A stretch of DNA of 64,000 nucleotides from Pseudonocardia alni (GCF_002813375.1 NZ_PHUJ01000003.1:4774001-4838000); one strand, 5' to 3'. Positions 34,209-44,556 are shown, counted from the stretch's first letter. The notes: generated by a model from the letters alone, not told the origin. Numbers and translations: made by a program.

Positions 34209-34250
34209 GACGGCCCGTCGCGCTCCCTTCTCGGAGTGCGGCGGGCCGTC
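34209..34250 (+). terminator. Hairpin between glnK1 and glnD
   Basis: An 18-bp stem with two G-T wobbles (left arm GACGGCCCGTCGCGCTCC) around a six-base loop. It lies 15 bases after the glnK1 stop. It may end or attenuate the amtB1-glnK1 message so that glnD is expressed at a lower level. Confidence 0.7.
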
Positions 34251-34331
34251 CGCCGTCCGGACTCGAATCGGACATCACGGCATGTAAGCGGTCCACTACT
34301 CGAACGAACAGGAAGCGGGTGGCGCGGGGCG

Positions 34332-36731
34332 ATGACGGTCCTCGGGTCGGGCGAAGCGGCGGACCTGGTCAAGGCGAAATCGGTCCTCCTGGAATCCAAC
34401 GGCCGGCACCACCACGGCCCGGAGGCGTTGCGGGCCGCGCTGGTCGACCTGCACGACTTCTGGCTCTCCTCCCGGTGCGCGGCACTCGGGGTCGGCGGTG
34501 AGGGCAGCGGGACGGCGCTGGCGGCCGTCGGTGCGCTCGGCCGGCGCGAGCTGTGCCCCTGGTCCGACCTCGACCTCGTGCTCCTGTACGACGGCCGGAC
34601 CGACGTCGACGCGCTCGCGGAGAAGCTCTGGTACCCGCTCTGGGACGCCGGGATCGGGCTCGACCACTCGGTGCGCACCCCCGGACAGGCCGTGCAGATC
34701 GCGGCGACCGACCTGCGGGCGGCCCTCGGGCTGCTGGAGCTGCGGCACGTCGCGGGGGACGCGACGCTCACCGGCAAGGTCCGCGACGCCGTCCGTGCGG
34801 CCTGGCGGGCCGGGATGCGCAGCCGCTTCGACGAGATCGTCGACACCACCACCGACCGCTGGCGGCGCAACGGCGACGTCGCCCACCGCATCGAGCCGGA
34901 CCTGAAGAACGGCCACGGCGGCCTGCGGGACGTGCAGCTGCTCGACGCCCTGGCCACCGCCCAGCTCGTCGACCGGCCGGGGCCCGACGTCGTCGCCGCC
35001 CGTGCGCTGCTGCTGGACGTGCGCACCGAGCTGCACCGGCTCTCCGGCCGGGCCCGCGACGTCCTGCGCGCCCAGGAGGCCGACGACATCGCCACGATCC
35101 TCGAGGTCGGGGACCGTTTCGACCTGGCCCGCGCCCTGTCGGGTGCGGCCCGCGCGGTCGCCTTCGCGGCCGAGGTCGGGCTGCGCCAGGCCCGCAACGC
35201 GCTGCCCCGCCGGGGGCTCGCCGCGCTCCGCCGCCCGCCGGTGCGCCGACCGCTGGACTCCGGCGTCGTCGAGCACGCGGGGGAGGTCGGGCTCGCCCGC
35301 GACGCGTCCGCGGCGAAGGACCCGGCCCTGGTCCTGCGGGTCGCCGCCACCGCAGCCCGCACCGGGCTGCCGATCTCCGCGGGCACTCTGTCCCGGCTCG
35401 CCGACACCGCCCCGGAGCTGCGCGCACCGTGGCCGCGGACGGCGCTGGCCGAGCTGCTCGCCCTGCTCGGGACCGGCAAGGCCGCCGTCGCGGTGGTCGA
35501 GTCGCTGGACCGCACCGGGCTGTGGGGGCGGCTGTTCCCCGAGTGGGGCGCTGTCCGCGACCTGCCGCCGCGGGACCGCACGCACGTCTGGACGGTCGAC
35601 CGCCACCTCGTCGAGGTCTGTGCCGAGGCCGCCCGGCTCACCACCCGGGTCGCGCGCCCGGACCTGCTGCTGGTCGGCGCGCTGCTGCACGACATCGGCA
35701 AGGGCCGCGGCGGTGACCACTCGGTGGTGGGCGAGTCGCTGGTGCGCCAGATCGGCGAGCGGCTCGGGCTGCGCGAGGGCGATCTCGTGCTGCTCGCGGC
35801 GATGGTGCGCCACCACCTGTTGCTGCCCCACACCGCGACCCGTCGCGACCCGGAGGACCCGGCGACGGTGTCGCGGGTGCTCGAGACGCTGCGCGAGGCG
35901 GTCGCACCGACCGGCCGGGGCGACGCCGACGTGGCGCTGCTCCTCGAGCTGCTCGGCGCGCTGGCCGAGGCCGACTCGCTCGGCACCGGGCCCGGCGTCT
36001 GGAGCCCGTGGCGGCGCACCCTGATCCAGGGGCTGGCCGGGCGCTGCCTGTCCGCGCTCGACGGCCGCCCGTTCGTCGAGCCCGGCCCGCCGGACCCGGC
36101 CCACCGGGAGATGGTCGGCGCCGTCACGGCGGCGGGGGAGCCGCAGGTCCGCTTCGCAGGCGACGACGACGTCGCGTCGGTCACCGTCGCGCTGCCCGAC
36201 GGGCGCGGGGTGCTGTCGGCCGTCGCCGGGGTGCTCGCCCTGCACTCGTTGCAGGTGCACACCGCCGACGTGAACGTGTCCGACGGGGTCGCGGTCGAGA
36301 CGTTCGCGGTGACCCCGCGGTTCGGCGGCCTGCCCGACCCGGCGCTGGTCCGCTCCGACCTGGTGCGGGTGCGCGCCGGGTCGCTGGACCTGGTGCAGGC
36401 GCTGGCCCGCAAGGAACGCGACTACGCGCCGTCGACGCCGGAGGTGGAACGGACCGCCCCGCCGCGGGTGCTGTGGTTCGACGACGAGGCCACCGGCGCG
36501 GTCGTGCTGGAGCTGCGCGGCACCGACCGCATCGGGCTGCTCCACCACGTCACCGCCGCCCTCGAACGGACCGGGGTCGACCTCGTCTGGGCGCGGGTCG
36601 AGACCCTCGGCGCCTCGGTCGTCGACTCCTTCGGCATCGGCGGGTCCCCGGACCGGTCGGCCCGCAGCGAGATCGAGAAGGCGGTCCTCGCGGTGGCCGC
36701 CGGGCGCGGGGAGGCCCGACCGACGACGTGA
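34332..36731 (+). CDS. glnD: PII nucleotidylyltransferase / removing enzyme GlnD
   Basis: A 799-residue bifunctional sensor of glutamine. Order: nucleotidyltransferase domain (about 20-200) with GALGRRELCPWSDLDLVLLY, a helical region with EPDLKNGHGGLRD, HD phosphohydrolase (about 425-570) with LLHDIGKGRGGDHS, and two C-terminal ACT domains (about 610 and 720; second starts LELRGTDRIGLLHHVT). In actinobacteria the family adenylylates PII. The ATG has no strong ribosome binding site. It lies between the two amtB-glnK pairs. Confidence 0.94.
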   Translation: MTVLGSGEAADLVKAKSVLLESNGRHHHGPEALRAALVDLHDFWLSSRCAALGVGGEGSGTALAAVGALGRRELCPWSDLDLVLLYDGRTDVDALAEKLWYPLWDAGIGLDHSVRTPGQAVQIAATDLRAALGLLELRHVAGDATLTGKVRDAVRAAWRAGMRSRFDEIVDTTTDRWRRNGDVAHRIEPDLKNGHGGLRDVQLLDALATAQLVDRPGPDVVAARALLLDVRTELHRLSGRARDVLRAQEADDIATILEVGDRFDLARALSGAARAVAFAAEVGLRQARNALPRRGLAALRRPPVRRPLDSGVVEHAGEVGLARDASAAKDPALVLRVAATAARTGLPISAGTLSRLADTAPELRAPWPRTALAELLALLGTGKAAVAVVESLDRTGLWGRLFPEWGAVRDLPPRDRTHVWTVDRHLVEVCAEAARLTTRVARPDLLLVGALLHDIGKGRGGDHSVVGESLVRQIGERLGLREGDLVLLAAMVRHHLLLPHTATRRDPEDPATVSRVLETLREAVAPTGRGDADVALLLELLGALAEADSLGTGPGVWSPWRRTLIQGLAGRCLSALDGRPFVEPGPPDPAHREMVGAVTAAGEPQVRFAGDDDVASVTVALPDGRGVLSAVAGVLALHSLQVHTADVNVSDGVAVETFAVTPRFGGLPDPALVRSDLVRVRAGSLDLVQALARKERDYAPSTPEVERTAPPRVLWFDDEATGAVVLELRGTDRIGLLHHVTAALERTGVDLVWARVETLGASVVDSFGIGGSPDRSARSEIEKAVLAVAAGRGEARPTT

Positions 36732-36830
36732 CGCGGGTCGTGTCGCCTTGCAACAGCGGCAGCCCGGCGACGATCATGCTCGTCGCCGGTGCGGTCCCGC
36801 CCGGTGCAGCGTGCGACGAGGAGTGTCGAC

Positions 36831-38119
<1,289 letters not shown>

Positions 38120-38123
<4 letters not shown>

Positions 38124-38458
38124 AGCTGGTGACCGCGATCGTCAAGCCGTTCGTCCTGGGCGACGTCAAGGACGCGCTCGAGGGGCTCGGGGTGCTGGGC
38201 CTGACGACCTCGGAGGTCCAGGGCTTCGGCCGCCAGAAGGGCCACACCGAGGTCTACCGGGGCGCGGAGTACTCGGTCGACTTCGTCCCGAAGGTCAAGG
38301 TCGAGGTCGTCGTCGACGACGAGCAGGCCGACCGGGTCGTGCAGGCGGTCGTCGACGCCGCGCACACCGGCCGGATCGGCGACGGCAAGGTCTGGGTCGT
38401 CCCGGTGGAGAACGTCGTCCGCGTCCGTACCGGGGAGCGCGGCTCCGACGCCCTGTAG
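38120..38458 (+). CDS. PII nitrogen-signalling protein GlnK, copy 2
   Basis: A 112-residue PII protein with the same T-loop as copy 1 (GHTEVYRGAEYSVDF, Tyr51) but different in helix and sheet positions (GDVKDALEGLG, DEQADRVVQAV, GKVWVVPVENV). ATG 38120 overlaps the amtB2 stop by 4 bases. It probably partners AmtB2; heterotrimers with copy 1 are possible because the interface is conserved. A hairpin lies downstream. Confidence 0.95.
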
Positions 38459-38543
38459 CCCTGCGGCCGACCGGGTGATCATCACCGGCCCCGCCGCCCC
38501 GGCCCACCCCGCGCCCGCCCCACCCGCACCGGGGCGTTGATCA

Positions 38544-38577
38544 GCACGTTCGCGCCCCGCGGAGGGCGGGAACGTGC
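38544..38577 (+). terminator. Hairpin after glnK2
   Basis: A 14-bp stem with one mismatch (left arm GCACGTTCGCGCCC) and a six-base loop, 85 bases after glnK2. It likely ends the nitrogen cluster before the kinase gene. Confidence 0.6.
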
Positions 38578-38675
38578 GTCTCGCGGCCTGGCGGACCGGG
38601 CCGGGGACGGTCCGCGGCGGGCCGGACACACCGGGTGATCGGAACGATCCGGGCGACCGGACCGTTTCACCACAC

Positions 38676-39359
38676 ATGACCACCGCCCGTGCCGTGCCGA
38701 CCGGCGCCGTCCCGCCGACCCGCGACACCGAGCACCGCCCCACCGAGCACCGCCGCGCCGATACCGACGGCACCGGCGTGCCCGTTCGCCCCGGCCCTCC
38801 GTCCGACGACGGCCCGGCGGCGCCGCTGGTCGTCGTCCTGCCGGGGCGGTCGCTGCTGCTGGTCGCGGGCCTGCCGGGGGCGGGCAAGAGCACGCTGCTC
38901 GCCGGGCTCGACGCCCCGGCGGGTACCCGGGTCCTCGACTCCGGGACCACCCGGGCCGTGCTCGCGCGGCTGCTCCCGGCCGCGACGCCGTACCCGGCCT
39001 ACCGGTGGCTGACCCACCTGACCCACCGGGCGTCGGTGGTCACCGCGGCCCTCGGCCCCGCGGACACCGTCGTGGTCCACCTGCCCGCGACCGCGCCCCG
39101 GGTGCGCGCCGCGATCCGCGCGCTGGCCCGTCTCGGCGGCCGCGCACCGCACCTGCTGTGGCTCGACACCGCCCCCGACCAGGCACTCGACGGCCAGCAC
39201 GCACGCGGACGGGTGGTCCGTTCGCGCCCGTTCGCGGCGCACGCGCGGCGCGCCCGCGACACCGCCGACGCCCTGCGGGCGGGCACCGAGACCGGCTGGT
39301 CCTCGGTCCGTCGCACCGATCGCTCCGGTGCCCGTGGGGGACTGGCGCTGGCCAAGTAG
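38676..39359 (+). CDS. P-loop kinase-like protein (AAA_33 type)
   Basis: A 227-residue protein with a disordered, polar first 60 residues and a P-loop LVAGLPGAGKSTLLAGLD near residue 70, followed by VLDSGTTRAVLARLLP. A VVVHLPATAPRVRAAI strand and a LWLDTAPDQALDGQHARGRVVRS lid-like segment (split at TAPDQALDGQ) resemble the predicted small kinases of the zeta-toxin/polynucleotide kinase group. No antitoxin gene is adjacent, so a toxin role is unlikely. Substrate unknown. ATG 38676 was chosen because the upstream translation is poor. It overlaps the proposed ffh promoter at its stop codon. Confidence 0.65.
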   Translation: MTTARAVPTGAVPPTRDTEHRPTEHRRADTDGTGVPVRPGPPSDDGPAAPLVVVLPGRSLLLVAGLPGAGKSTLLAGLDAPAGTRVLDSGTTRAVLARLLPAATPYPAYRWLTHLTHRASVVTAALGPADTVVVHLPATAPRVRAAIRALARLGGRAPHLLWLDTAPDQALDGQHARGRVVRSRPFAAHARRARDTADALRAGTETGWSSVRRTDRSGARGGLALAK

Positions 39360-39362
39360 GCT
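39357..39362 (+). promoter_or_regulatory. Putative -10 element of leaderless ffh
   Basis: TAGGCT, overlapping the stop codon of the kinase gene, ends seven bases before the ffh GTG 39370. No ribosome binding site precedes it, so a leaderless message is likely. Confidence 0.45.
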
Positions 39363-39369
39363 GGTAAGG

Positions 39370-40938
39370 GTGTTCGACTCCCTCTCCGAGCGGCTCGGAT
39401 CCACGCTGCGCGACCTGCGCGGCAAGGGCCGGCTCTCCGACGCCGACATCGACGCCACCGCGCGCGAGATCCGGATCGCGCTGCTGGAGGCGGACGTCGC
39501 CCTGCCGGTGGTGCGCGGGTTCATCACGCGCATCAAGGACCGGGCCAAGGGGACGGAGGTCTCCCAGGCCCTGAACCCGGCCCAGCAGGTCGTCAAGATC
39601 GTCAACGAGGAGCTCGTCGCGATCCTCGGCGGCGAGACGCGGCGGCTGCACCTGGCCAAGGAACCGCCGACGGTCATCATGCTGGCGGGTCTGCAGGGTG
39701 CCGGTAAGACGACCCTGGCCGGCAAGCTCGCGCGCTGGCTCCGGGGGCAGGGGCACACCCCGCTGCTCGTGGCCTGCGACCTGCAGCGTCCCAACGCGGT
39801 CAACCAGCTGCAGATCGTCGGTGAGCGCGCCGGCGTCCCGACCTACGCACCGCACCCCGGCGCCACCGGCTCCGGTGAGCTCCCCGAGGGCCCCGGCGAC
39901 CCGGTCGGCGTCGCCCGCGACGGCATCGCGCACGCCCGCGACAAGCAGTACGACGTGGTCGTCGTCGACACCGCGGGCCGTCTCGGCGTCGACGAGGAGC
40001 TGATGCGCCAGGCGTCCGACATCCGGGACGCGGTGCAGCCCGACGAGGTCCTGTTCGTCGTCGACGCGATGATCGGTCAGGACGCCGTGGCCACGGCCGA
40101 GGCGTTCCGCGACGGCGTCGGCTTCACCGGTGTCGTGCTCACCAAGCTCGACGGCGACGCCCGCGGTGGTGCCGCGCTGAGCGTCCGCGAGGTCACCGGC
40201 CAGCCGATCCTCTTCGCCTCGAACGGCGAGAAGCTCGAGGACTTCGACGTCTTCCACCCCGACCGGATGTCCTCGCGCATCCTCGGGATGGGCGACCTGC
40301 TCACCCTCATCGAGCAGGCCGAGCAGGTCTTCGACGCGGAGCAGTCCGCGGCCGCTGCCGCGAAGATCAGCTCCGGTGAGTTGTCCCTGGAGGACTTCCT
40401 CCAGCAGATGCTGCAGCTGCGCAAGATGGGGCCGATCGGCAACATCCTGAACATGCTCCCGGGGATGAACTCCGGGCAGGCGAAGGCCGCGCTCGAACAG
40501 GTCGACGACCGTCAGATCGACCGCCTGCAGGCGATCATCCGCGGTATGACCCCCGCCGAGCGGGAGGACCCGAAGATCATCAACGCGTCGCGCCGCCAGC
40601 GCATCGCGAGCGGGTCCGGCGTGTCGGTCTCCGATGTGAACGACCTGGTCAACCGCTTCTTCGAGGCCCGCAAGATGATGAAGCAGATGGCCGGCCAGTT
40701 CGGCTTCGGCGGCGGCGGGCGCAGCGCGACCAAGAAGGTCCCGAAGAACCCGCGCAAGGCCCGGCAGGCCAAGAAGGGCCGGCGCAGCGGCAACCCCGCG
40801 AACCGTGCCGCGGCCGGGGCGCCGGACCTGTCGAACCTGCCGCCGAGCCTGCAGCAGCTCCCGCCCGGACTGGGCAACCTCGACCAGCTGCCGCCCGGGT
40901 TCGACCCGTCGAAGCTGAACTTCGGCAAGAAGAAGTAG
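39370..40938 (+). CDS. ffh: Signal recognition particle protein Ffh
   Basis: A 522-residue SRP54 GTPase that binds 4.5S RNA and signal sequences. N domain (about 1-90), G domain with GLQGAGKTTLAGKLA, DTAGRL and TKLDGDARGG, then the methionine-rich M domain (about 320-450: LQQMLQLRKMGPIGNILNML and MMKQMAGQFGF). A Lys/Arg- and Pro-rich C-terminal tail ends DPSKLNFGKKK. GTG start; partner of FtsY at 30524. No SRP RNA gene is seen in the window. Confidence 0.96.
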   Translation: MFDSLSERLGSTLRDLRGKGRLSDADIDATAREIRIALLEADVALPVVRGFITRIKDRAKGTEVSQALNPAQQVVKIVNEELVAILGGETRRLHLAKEPPTVIMLAGLQGAGKTTLAGKLARWLRGQGHTPLLVACDLQRPNAVNQLQIVGERAGVPTYAPHPGATGSGELPEGPGDPVGVARDGIAHARDKQYDVVVVDTAGRLGVDEELMRQASDIRDAVQPDEVLFVVDAMIGQDAVATAEAFRDGVGFTGVVLTKLDGDARGGAALSVREVTGQPILFASNGEKLEDFDVFHPDRMSSRILGMGDLLTLIEQAEQVFDAEQSAAAAAKISSGELSLEDFLQQMLQLRKMGPIGNILNMLPGMNSGQAKAALEQVDDRQIDRLQAIIRGMTPAEREDPKIINASRRQRIASGSGVSVSDVNDLVNRFFEARKMMKQMAGQFGFGGGGRSATKKVPKNPRKARQAKKGRRSGNPANRAAAGAPDLSNLPPSLQQLPPGLGNLDQLPPGFDPSKLNFGKKK

Positions 40939-40953
40939 CTAGGGTCGCCACCC

Positions 40954-42072
40954 ATGACCGATCTTCCGGCCGCGGGGTGGCGGCTCCGCGGAACGCTGCT
41001 GGGCCCCGACGGTGCCGCGGGCGCCGACCTGTACGTCGACGGCTCCGGGCGGGTCAGCCCGGAGCCGCTGCCCGGGGCGGAGGACCTGGTCACCGACGGC
41101 TGGATCGTCCCCGGCCTGGTCGACGCGCACTGCCACGTCGGGCTCGGCCCGGACGGCCCGGTCACCGACCTGGAGGAGTGCGCGGCGCAGGCCCGCGCCG
41201 ACCGCGACGCGGGCACCCTGCTGCTGCGCGACTGCGGGTCCCCGGTCGACACCTCGCCGCTGCAGGCCCGCGAGGACCTGCCCGAGATCATCCGGGCCGG
41301 GCGGCACGTCGCCCGCCCGAAGCGCTACATTCCCGGGCTCGCCGCCGAGCTCGACGACCCGCGCCTGCTCGTCGACGAGGTCCGGGCCCAGGCCGCCCGC
41401 GGCGACGGCTGGGTGAAGCTCGTGGGGGACTGGATCGACCGCGCGGCGGGCCCCGACGACGCCGACCTCGCCCCGCTCTGGCCGGACGAGGTGCTCGCCG
41501 AGGCCATCGACGCGGCGCACGGGGCCGGCGCCCGCGTCACCGCGCACGTCTTCGGCACCGAGGCGCTGCCCGGGCTGATCCGGGCCGGGATCGACTGCAT
41601 CGAGCACGGCACCGGGCTCTCCGACGAGCTCATCGAGGAGATGGCCGCCCGTGGCACCGCCCTGGTGCCGACCCTGATCAACGTCGAGACCTTCCCCGGG
41701 ATCGCGGAGAAGGCGACGCGCTACCCCCGCTACGCCGGCCACATGCGCGACCTGCACGCCCACGCCTGGGAGACCGTCGGACGCGCGATCGAGGCCGGGG
41801 TCCCGGTCTACGCGGGCACCGACGCCGGCGGCGGCATCCGGCACGGCCGGATCGCCGACGAGATCGCCGAGCTGGCCCGCGCCGGGCACCCGGACCCGAT
41901 CGGCGCCGCGAGCTGGGCCGCGCGGTCCTGGCTGGGCCGCCCGGCGGGTCCGGTGCCCGGTGCGCCGGCCGACCTGGTCGTGTACGACCGCGACCCGCGG
42001 GGGGATCTCGGCGTGCTGCGGGCCCCGTCGGTGGTCCTGATCCGCGGACGTCGGGTATCAACGGGGGCATGA
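40954..42072 (+). CDS. Metal-dependent amidohydrolase
   Basis: A 372-residue TIM-barrel amidohydrolase. The metal-binding VDAHCHVG motif is near residue 60; carboxylated-lysine candidate WVKLVGDW is near 155; later ligands are VTAHVFG, CIEHGTGL and YAGTDAGGG. The C-terminal strand VPGAPADLVVYDRDPR is typical of imidazolonepropionase/prolidase-like members. Substrate unknown. TAGGGT at 40940-40945 may be its -10. The stop overlaps the following protease ATG. Confidence 0.85.
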   Translation: MTDLPAAGWRLRGTLLGPDGAAGADLYVDGSGRVSPEPLPGAEDLVTDGWIVPGLVDAHCHVGLGPDGPVTDLEECAAQARADRDAGTLLLRDCGSPVDTSPLQAREDLPEIIRAGRHVARPKRYIPGLAAELDDPRLLVDEVRAQAARGDGWVKLVGDWIDRAAGPDDADLAPLWPDEVLAEAIDAAHGAGARVTAHVFGTEALPGLIRAGIDCIEHGTGLSDELIEEMAARGTALVPTLINVETFPGIAEKATRYPRYAGHMRDLHAHAWETVGRAIEAGVPVYAGTDAGGGIRHGRIADEIAELARAGHPDPIGAASWAARSWLGRPAGPVPGAPADLVVYDRDPRGDLGVLRAPSVVLIRGRRVSTGA

Positions 42073-43118
42073 GCAGTTCGCCCGGGTCGCCGCCGGGACC
42101 GCCCGGAGCCTCCGCCGACGACCCGGCCGGCTCCACCCCGTCCGACGCCGCTGGTCCGCCGCCCGCCGGTCCGCCGCCTTCGGGGGGGCCGGACCGGCCG
42201 GCGCAGTACGGCCCCGCCGGGCCCGGGCAGTACGGCACCCCGGGTGGGCCCGGGCAGTACGGCACCCCGGGTGGGCCCGGGCAGTACGGCACCCCGGGTG
42301 CACCCGGGCAGTACGGCACCCCGGGTGCACCCGGGCAGTACGGCCCGGGTGGTCCGGCGCCCTACGGACCGGGCGCGCCGTACGGTCCGCCGCCGCGGCG
42401 CGGGCTGTTCGGGATCGAGCCGTCGCCGCCCCCGCCGCGACCGTTCCGCGGGCTGCTCGCCTTCCTGGTCGTCGAGATCGTGTTCCTCGGCTCGTCGTTC
42501 CTGCTGGCGCTGGGCCTGGGGGAGGTCGACTCCGCGCAGGAGGTCCTGCTCGCGATCGTCGTCCCGACGATCCTGGCCGCGCTCACCTGTGTCGTCTGGA
42601 CCCGGGTGTTCGGCAGCGGGCCGCTGGCCGACCTGGGCCTGCGGTTCCGCTGGGAGGACGTCGGCATCGGGCTGCTGATCGGCGTCGCCGGGCTGTTCGT
42701 GACGATCCCGGCCGCGCTGGCCTACCTCTACCTGGTCGGCCCGGACCTGACGACCTCGGTCGGCGTCGCCTTCGAGGGCATCCGCACGACGTGGCCGGTC
42801 GCGCTGGCCGTGATGGTCGGCGTCGTGGTGGTCGCCCCGGTCTGCGAGGAGATCGTCTACCGCGGCCTGCTGTGGAACGCCATCGCGCACTGGGTCGGCA
42901 ACCGATGGGTCGTGTTCGTGCTGACCACGGCGGTGTTCGCGCTGGCCCACCTCGAGTTCCTGCGCGCGCCGCTGCTGTTCGTCGTCGCCCTGCCGCTGGG
43001 GGTCGCACGGCTGCTGACCGGCCGCGTCACCGCCGGGATCGTGGCGCACGCGGTCAACAACTTCCTGCCCGGGCTGGCCCTGGCCCTCATGCTGGTCGGG
43101 GCCTTTCCCGCGGTCTGA
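42069..43118 (+). CDS. CPBP-family membrane protease with GQYGTPG repeats
   Basis: A 349-residue protein. The first 130 residues are Pro/Gly-rich and hold five GQYG(T)PG-type repeats. Then about eight membrane helices form a CPBP (CAAX protease/bacteriocin-processing) domain with EEIVYRGLLW (Glu-Glu...Arg), a VFALAHLEFL histidine helix and HAVNNFLP. These are the putative metal-binding residues of the family. ATG 42069 overlaps the amidohydrolase stop. The substrate is unknown; relatives process prenylated or other membrane proteins. Confidence 0.84.
   Translation: MSSSPGSPPGPPGASADDPAGSTPSDAAGPPPAGPPPSGGPDRPAQYGPAGPGQYGTPGGPGQYGTPGGPGQYGTPGAPGQYGTPGAPGQYGPGGPAPYGPGAPYGPPPRRGLFGIEPSPPPPRPFRGLLAFLVVEIVFLGSSFLLALGLGEVDSAQEVLLAIVVPTILAALTCVVWTRVFGSGPLADLGLRFRWEDVGIGLLIGVAGLFVTIPAALAYLYLVGPDLTTSVGVAFEGIRTTWPVALAVMVGVVVVAPVCEEIVYRGLLWNAIAHWVGNRWVVFVLTTAVFALAHLEFLRAPLLFVVALPLGVARLLTGRVTAGIVAHAVNNFLPGLALALMLVGAFPAV
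42222..42350 (+). repeat. 27-bp tandem repeats in the CPBP gene
   Basis: Units start at 42222, 42249, 42276, 42303 and (partial) 42330, each encoding PGQYGTPGG or PGQYGTPGA. DNA identity is very high, indicating recent expansion in the disordered cytoplasmic head. Confidence 0.88.
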
Positions 43119-43122
43119 ACGA

Positions 43123-43137
43123 CGTCTGGCAGAATGG
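43123..43137 (+). promoter_or_regulatory. Putative rpsP promoter core
   Basis: CGTCTGGCAGAATGG contains a CAGAAT -10-like hexamer preceded by TGG. The same 15-base frame, CGTCTGGCANNATGG, occurs upstream of rplS at 46515-46529. It would give a leader of about 125 bases. Confidence 0.5.
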
Positions 43138-43265
43138 CCGATCGGGTCCGTGGCCGGCCCTCTACCTGCCACGGCCGACACCTACGAGTGAGCGAGCCCG
43201 TAACCCCACGCGAGGCCGGCTGACTCATCGCAGCACGAATCGACATTCGCGAGGAGCACCACAGC

Positions 43266-43769
43266 GTGGCCGTCAAGATCAAGCTGATGCGTCTGGGCAA
43301 GATCCGTCAGCCGTACTACCGCGTCGTCGTCGCGGACTCCCGTACGCGCCGCAACGGCCGGGCCATCGAGACGATCGGCAAGTACCACCCGAAGAACGAG
43401 CCGAGCCTGATCGAGATCGACTCGGACCGTGCGCAGTACTGGCTGGGTGTCGGCGCGCAGCCGACCGAGTCGGTGCAGAACCTGCTCGAGATCACCGGCG
43501 ACTGGCAGAAGTTCAAGGGCCTGCCGGGCACCGAGGGCACCCTGAAGCCGCAGGCCGAGAAGGCCGACAAGCTGGCCCGCTTCAACGAGGCGCTGGCGGC
43601 GGCGAACGAGGAGCCGACCACCGCGGCCACCACTCCGAAGAAGAAGGGTGGCGACCGCGTCGGCAAGACCGCTGACGCCGCCCCGGCCGAGGCCGCGACG
43701 AAGAGCGACGACGTCGCCGACGCGACCAAGGACGCGGCCGAGCCGGCCACCGAGTCGACCCAGTCGTGA
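43266..43769 (+). CDS. rpsP: 30S ribosomal protein S16
   Basis: A 167-residue S16. The conserved core (about 1-85: VKIKLMRLGKIRQPYYRVVVADSRTRRNGR, split at KIRQPYYR) is followed by an Ala/Glu/Thr/Lys-rich extension of about 80 residues. The extension is longer than in most bacteria but seen in actinobacteria. A GAGGAG site precedes GTG 43266. It heads the khpA-rimM ribosome-assembly unit, with its stop overlapping khpA. Confidence 0.95.
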   Translation: MAVKIKLMRLGKIRQPYYRVVVADSRTRRNGRAIETIGKYHPKNEPSLIEIDSDRAQYWLGVGAQPTESVQNLLEITGDWQKFKGLPGTEGTLKPQAEKADKLARFNEALAAANEEPTTAATTPKKKGGDRVGKTADAAPAEAATKSDDVADATKDAAEPATESTQS

Positions 43770-44005
43770 CTCTCATGGCGGACGCGCTCGAGCACCTCGT
43801 GCGCGGCATCGTCGACCACCCCGACGACGTCCGGGTGGACCTGGTCACCGGGCGTCGCGGTCGGATCCTCGAGGTCCGGGTGCACCCCGACGATCTCGGC
43901 AAGGTGATCGGCCGGGGTGGCCGCACCGCCACCGCCCTGCGCAACGTCATCGGTGGTGTGGGCGGTCGCGGCGTGCGCGTCGACGTCGTCGACACCGACC
44001 GGTGA
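43766..44005 (+). CDS. khpA: KH-domain RNA-binding protein KhpA
   Basis: A 79-residue single KH domain. The RNA-contact loop is IGRGGRTA (GxxG) near residue 52, after ALEHLVRGIVDHPDDVRVDL (split at GIVDHP). This is the conserved position after rpsP. GTG 43766 overlaps the rpsP stop; ATG 43775 is possible. KhpA with KhpB binds RNA and influences cell growth in firmicutes; its role here is not shown. Confidence 0.9.
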   Translation: MTLMADALEHLVRGIVDHPDDVRVDLVTGRRGRILEVRVHPDDLGKVIGRGGRTATALRNVIGGVGGRGVRVDVVDTDR

Positions 44006-44553
44006 CGAGCTCCGCACCCGACGACGCCGGCCAGGTCCTGGTCGGCGTCGTCGTACGTGTGCACGGTCTGCGCGGCGAGGTCGTCGTCGAGCCCCGCACC
44101 GACGCACCGGCGGAGCGGTTCGCGCCCGGTGCCGTCCTGCAGGGCCACCGGCCCCGCGCGGCGGGCCCCGGGCCGCTCACCGTCACCGGTGCGCGCGCCC
44201 ACTCGGGCCGCTGGCTCGTGCTCTTCGAGGGCGTGGCCGACCGCGACGCCGCCGAGGCCCTGCGCGGGGTTCAGCTCCGGCTGCCGACCTCCGCGCTCGC
44301 CGAGCCGGAGGACCCGGAGGAGTTCCACGTCCACCAGCTGACCGGTCTGCGGGCCGAGCTGGTCGACGGGACCGAGGCAGGCACCGTCACCGACGTCGTC
44401 CACGGCCCCGGCGGGTCCCTGCTGGTCGTCCGGCGGCCGGCCGGGCACGAGGCACTCGTCCCGTTCGTCGGGGCGATCGTGCCCACCGTCGACGTGGCGG
44501 GCGGACGCGTGGTCCTCGACCCGCCCGACGGGCTGCTCGACCCGCAGGACTGA
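44002..44553 (+). CDS. rimM: 16S rRNA-processing protein RimM
   Basis: A 183-residue ribosome maturation factor for the 30S head, acting near S19. The N-terminal domain begins VLVGVVVRVHGLRGEVVV, and the PRC-barrel half has EEFHVHQLTGL and PFVGAIVPTVD. GTG 44002 overlaps the khpA stop. In most actinobacteria trmD follows directly; here a terminator and a leftward mgtC intervene. Confidence 0.93.
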   Translation: MTSSAPDDAGQVLVGVVVRVHGLRGEVVVEPRTDAPAERFAPGAVLQGHRPRAAGPGPLTVTGARAHSGRWLVLFEGVADRDAAEALRGVQLRLPTSALAEPEDPEEFHVHQLTGLRAELVDGTEAGTVTDVVHGPGGSLLVVRRPAGHEALVPFVGAIVPTVDVAGGRVVLDPPDGLLDPQD

Positions 44554-44556
44554 TCC

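Noticed and set aside
38676..39359. Zeta-toxin of a toxin-antitoxin system
   Set aside because: There is a P-loop similarity but no small antitoxin gene next to it, and the surrounding genes are housekeeping.
42222..42350. Possible CRISPR-like repeats
   Set aside because: Units are directly adjacent with no spacers and lie in frame within a coding gene; the same is true for 31175-31330 and 56503-56577.
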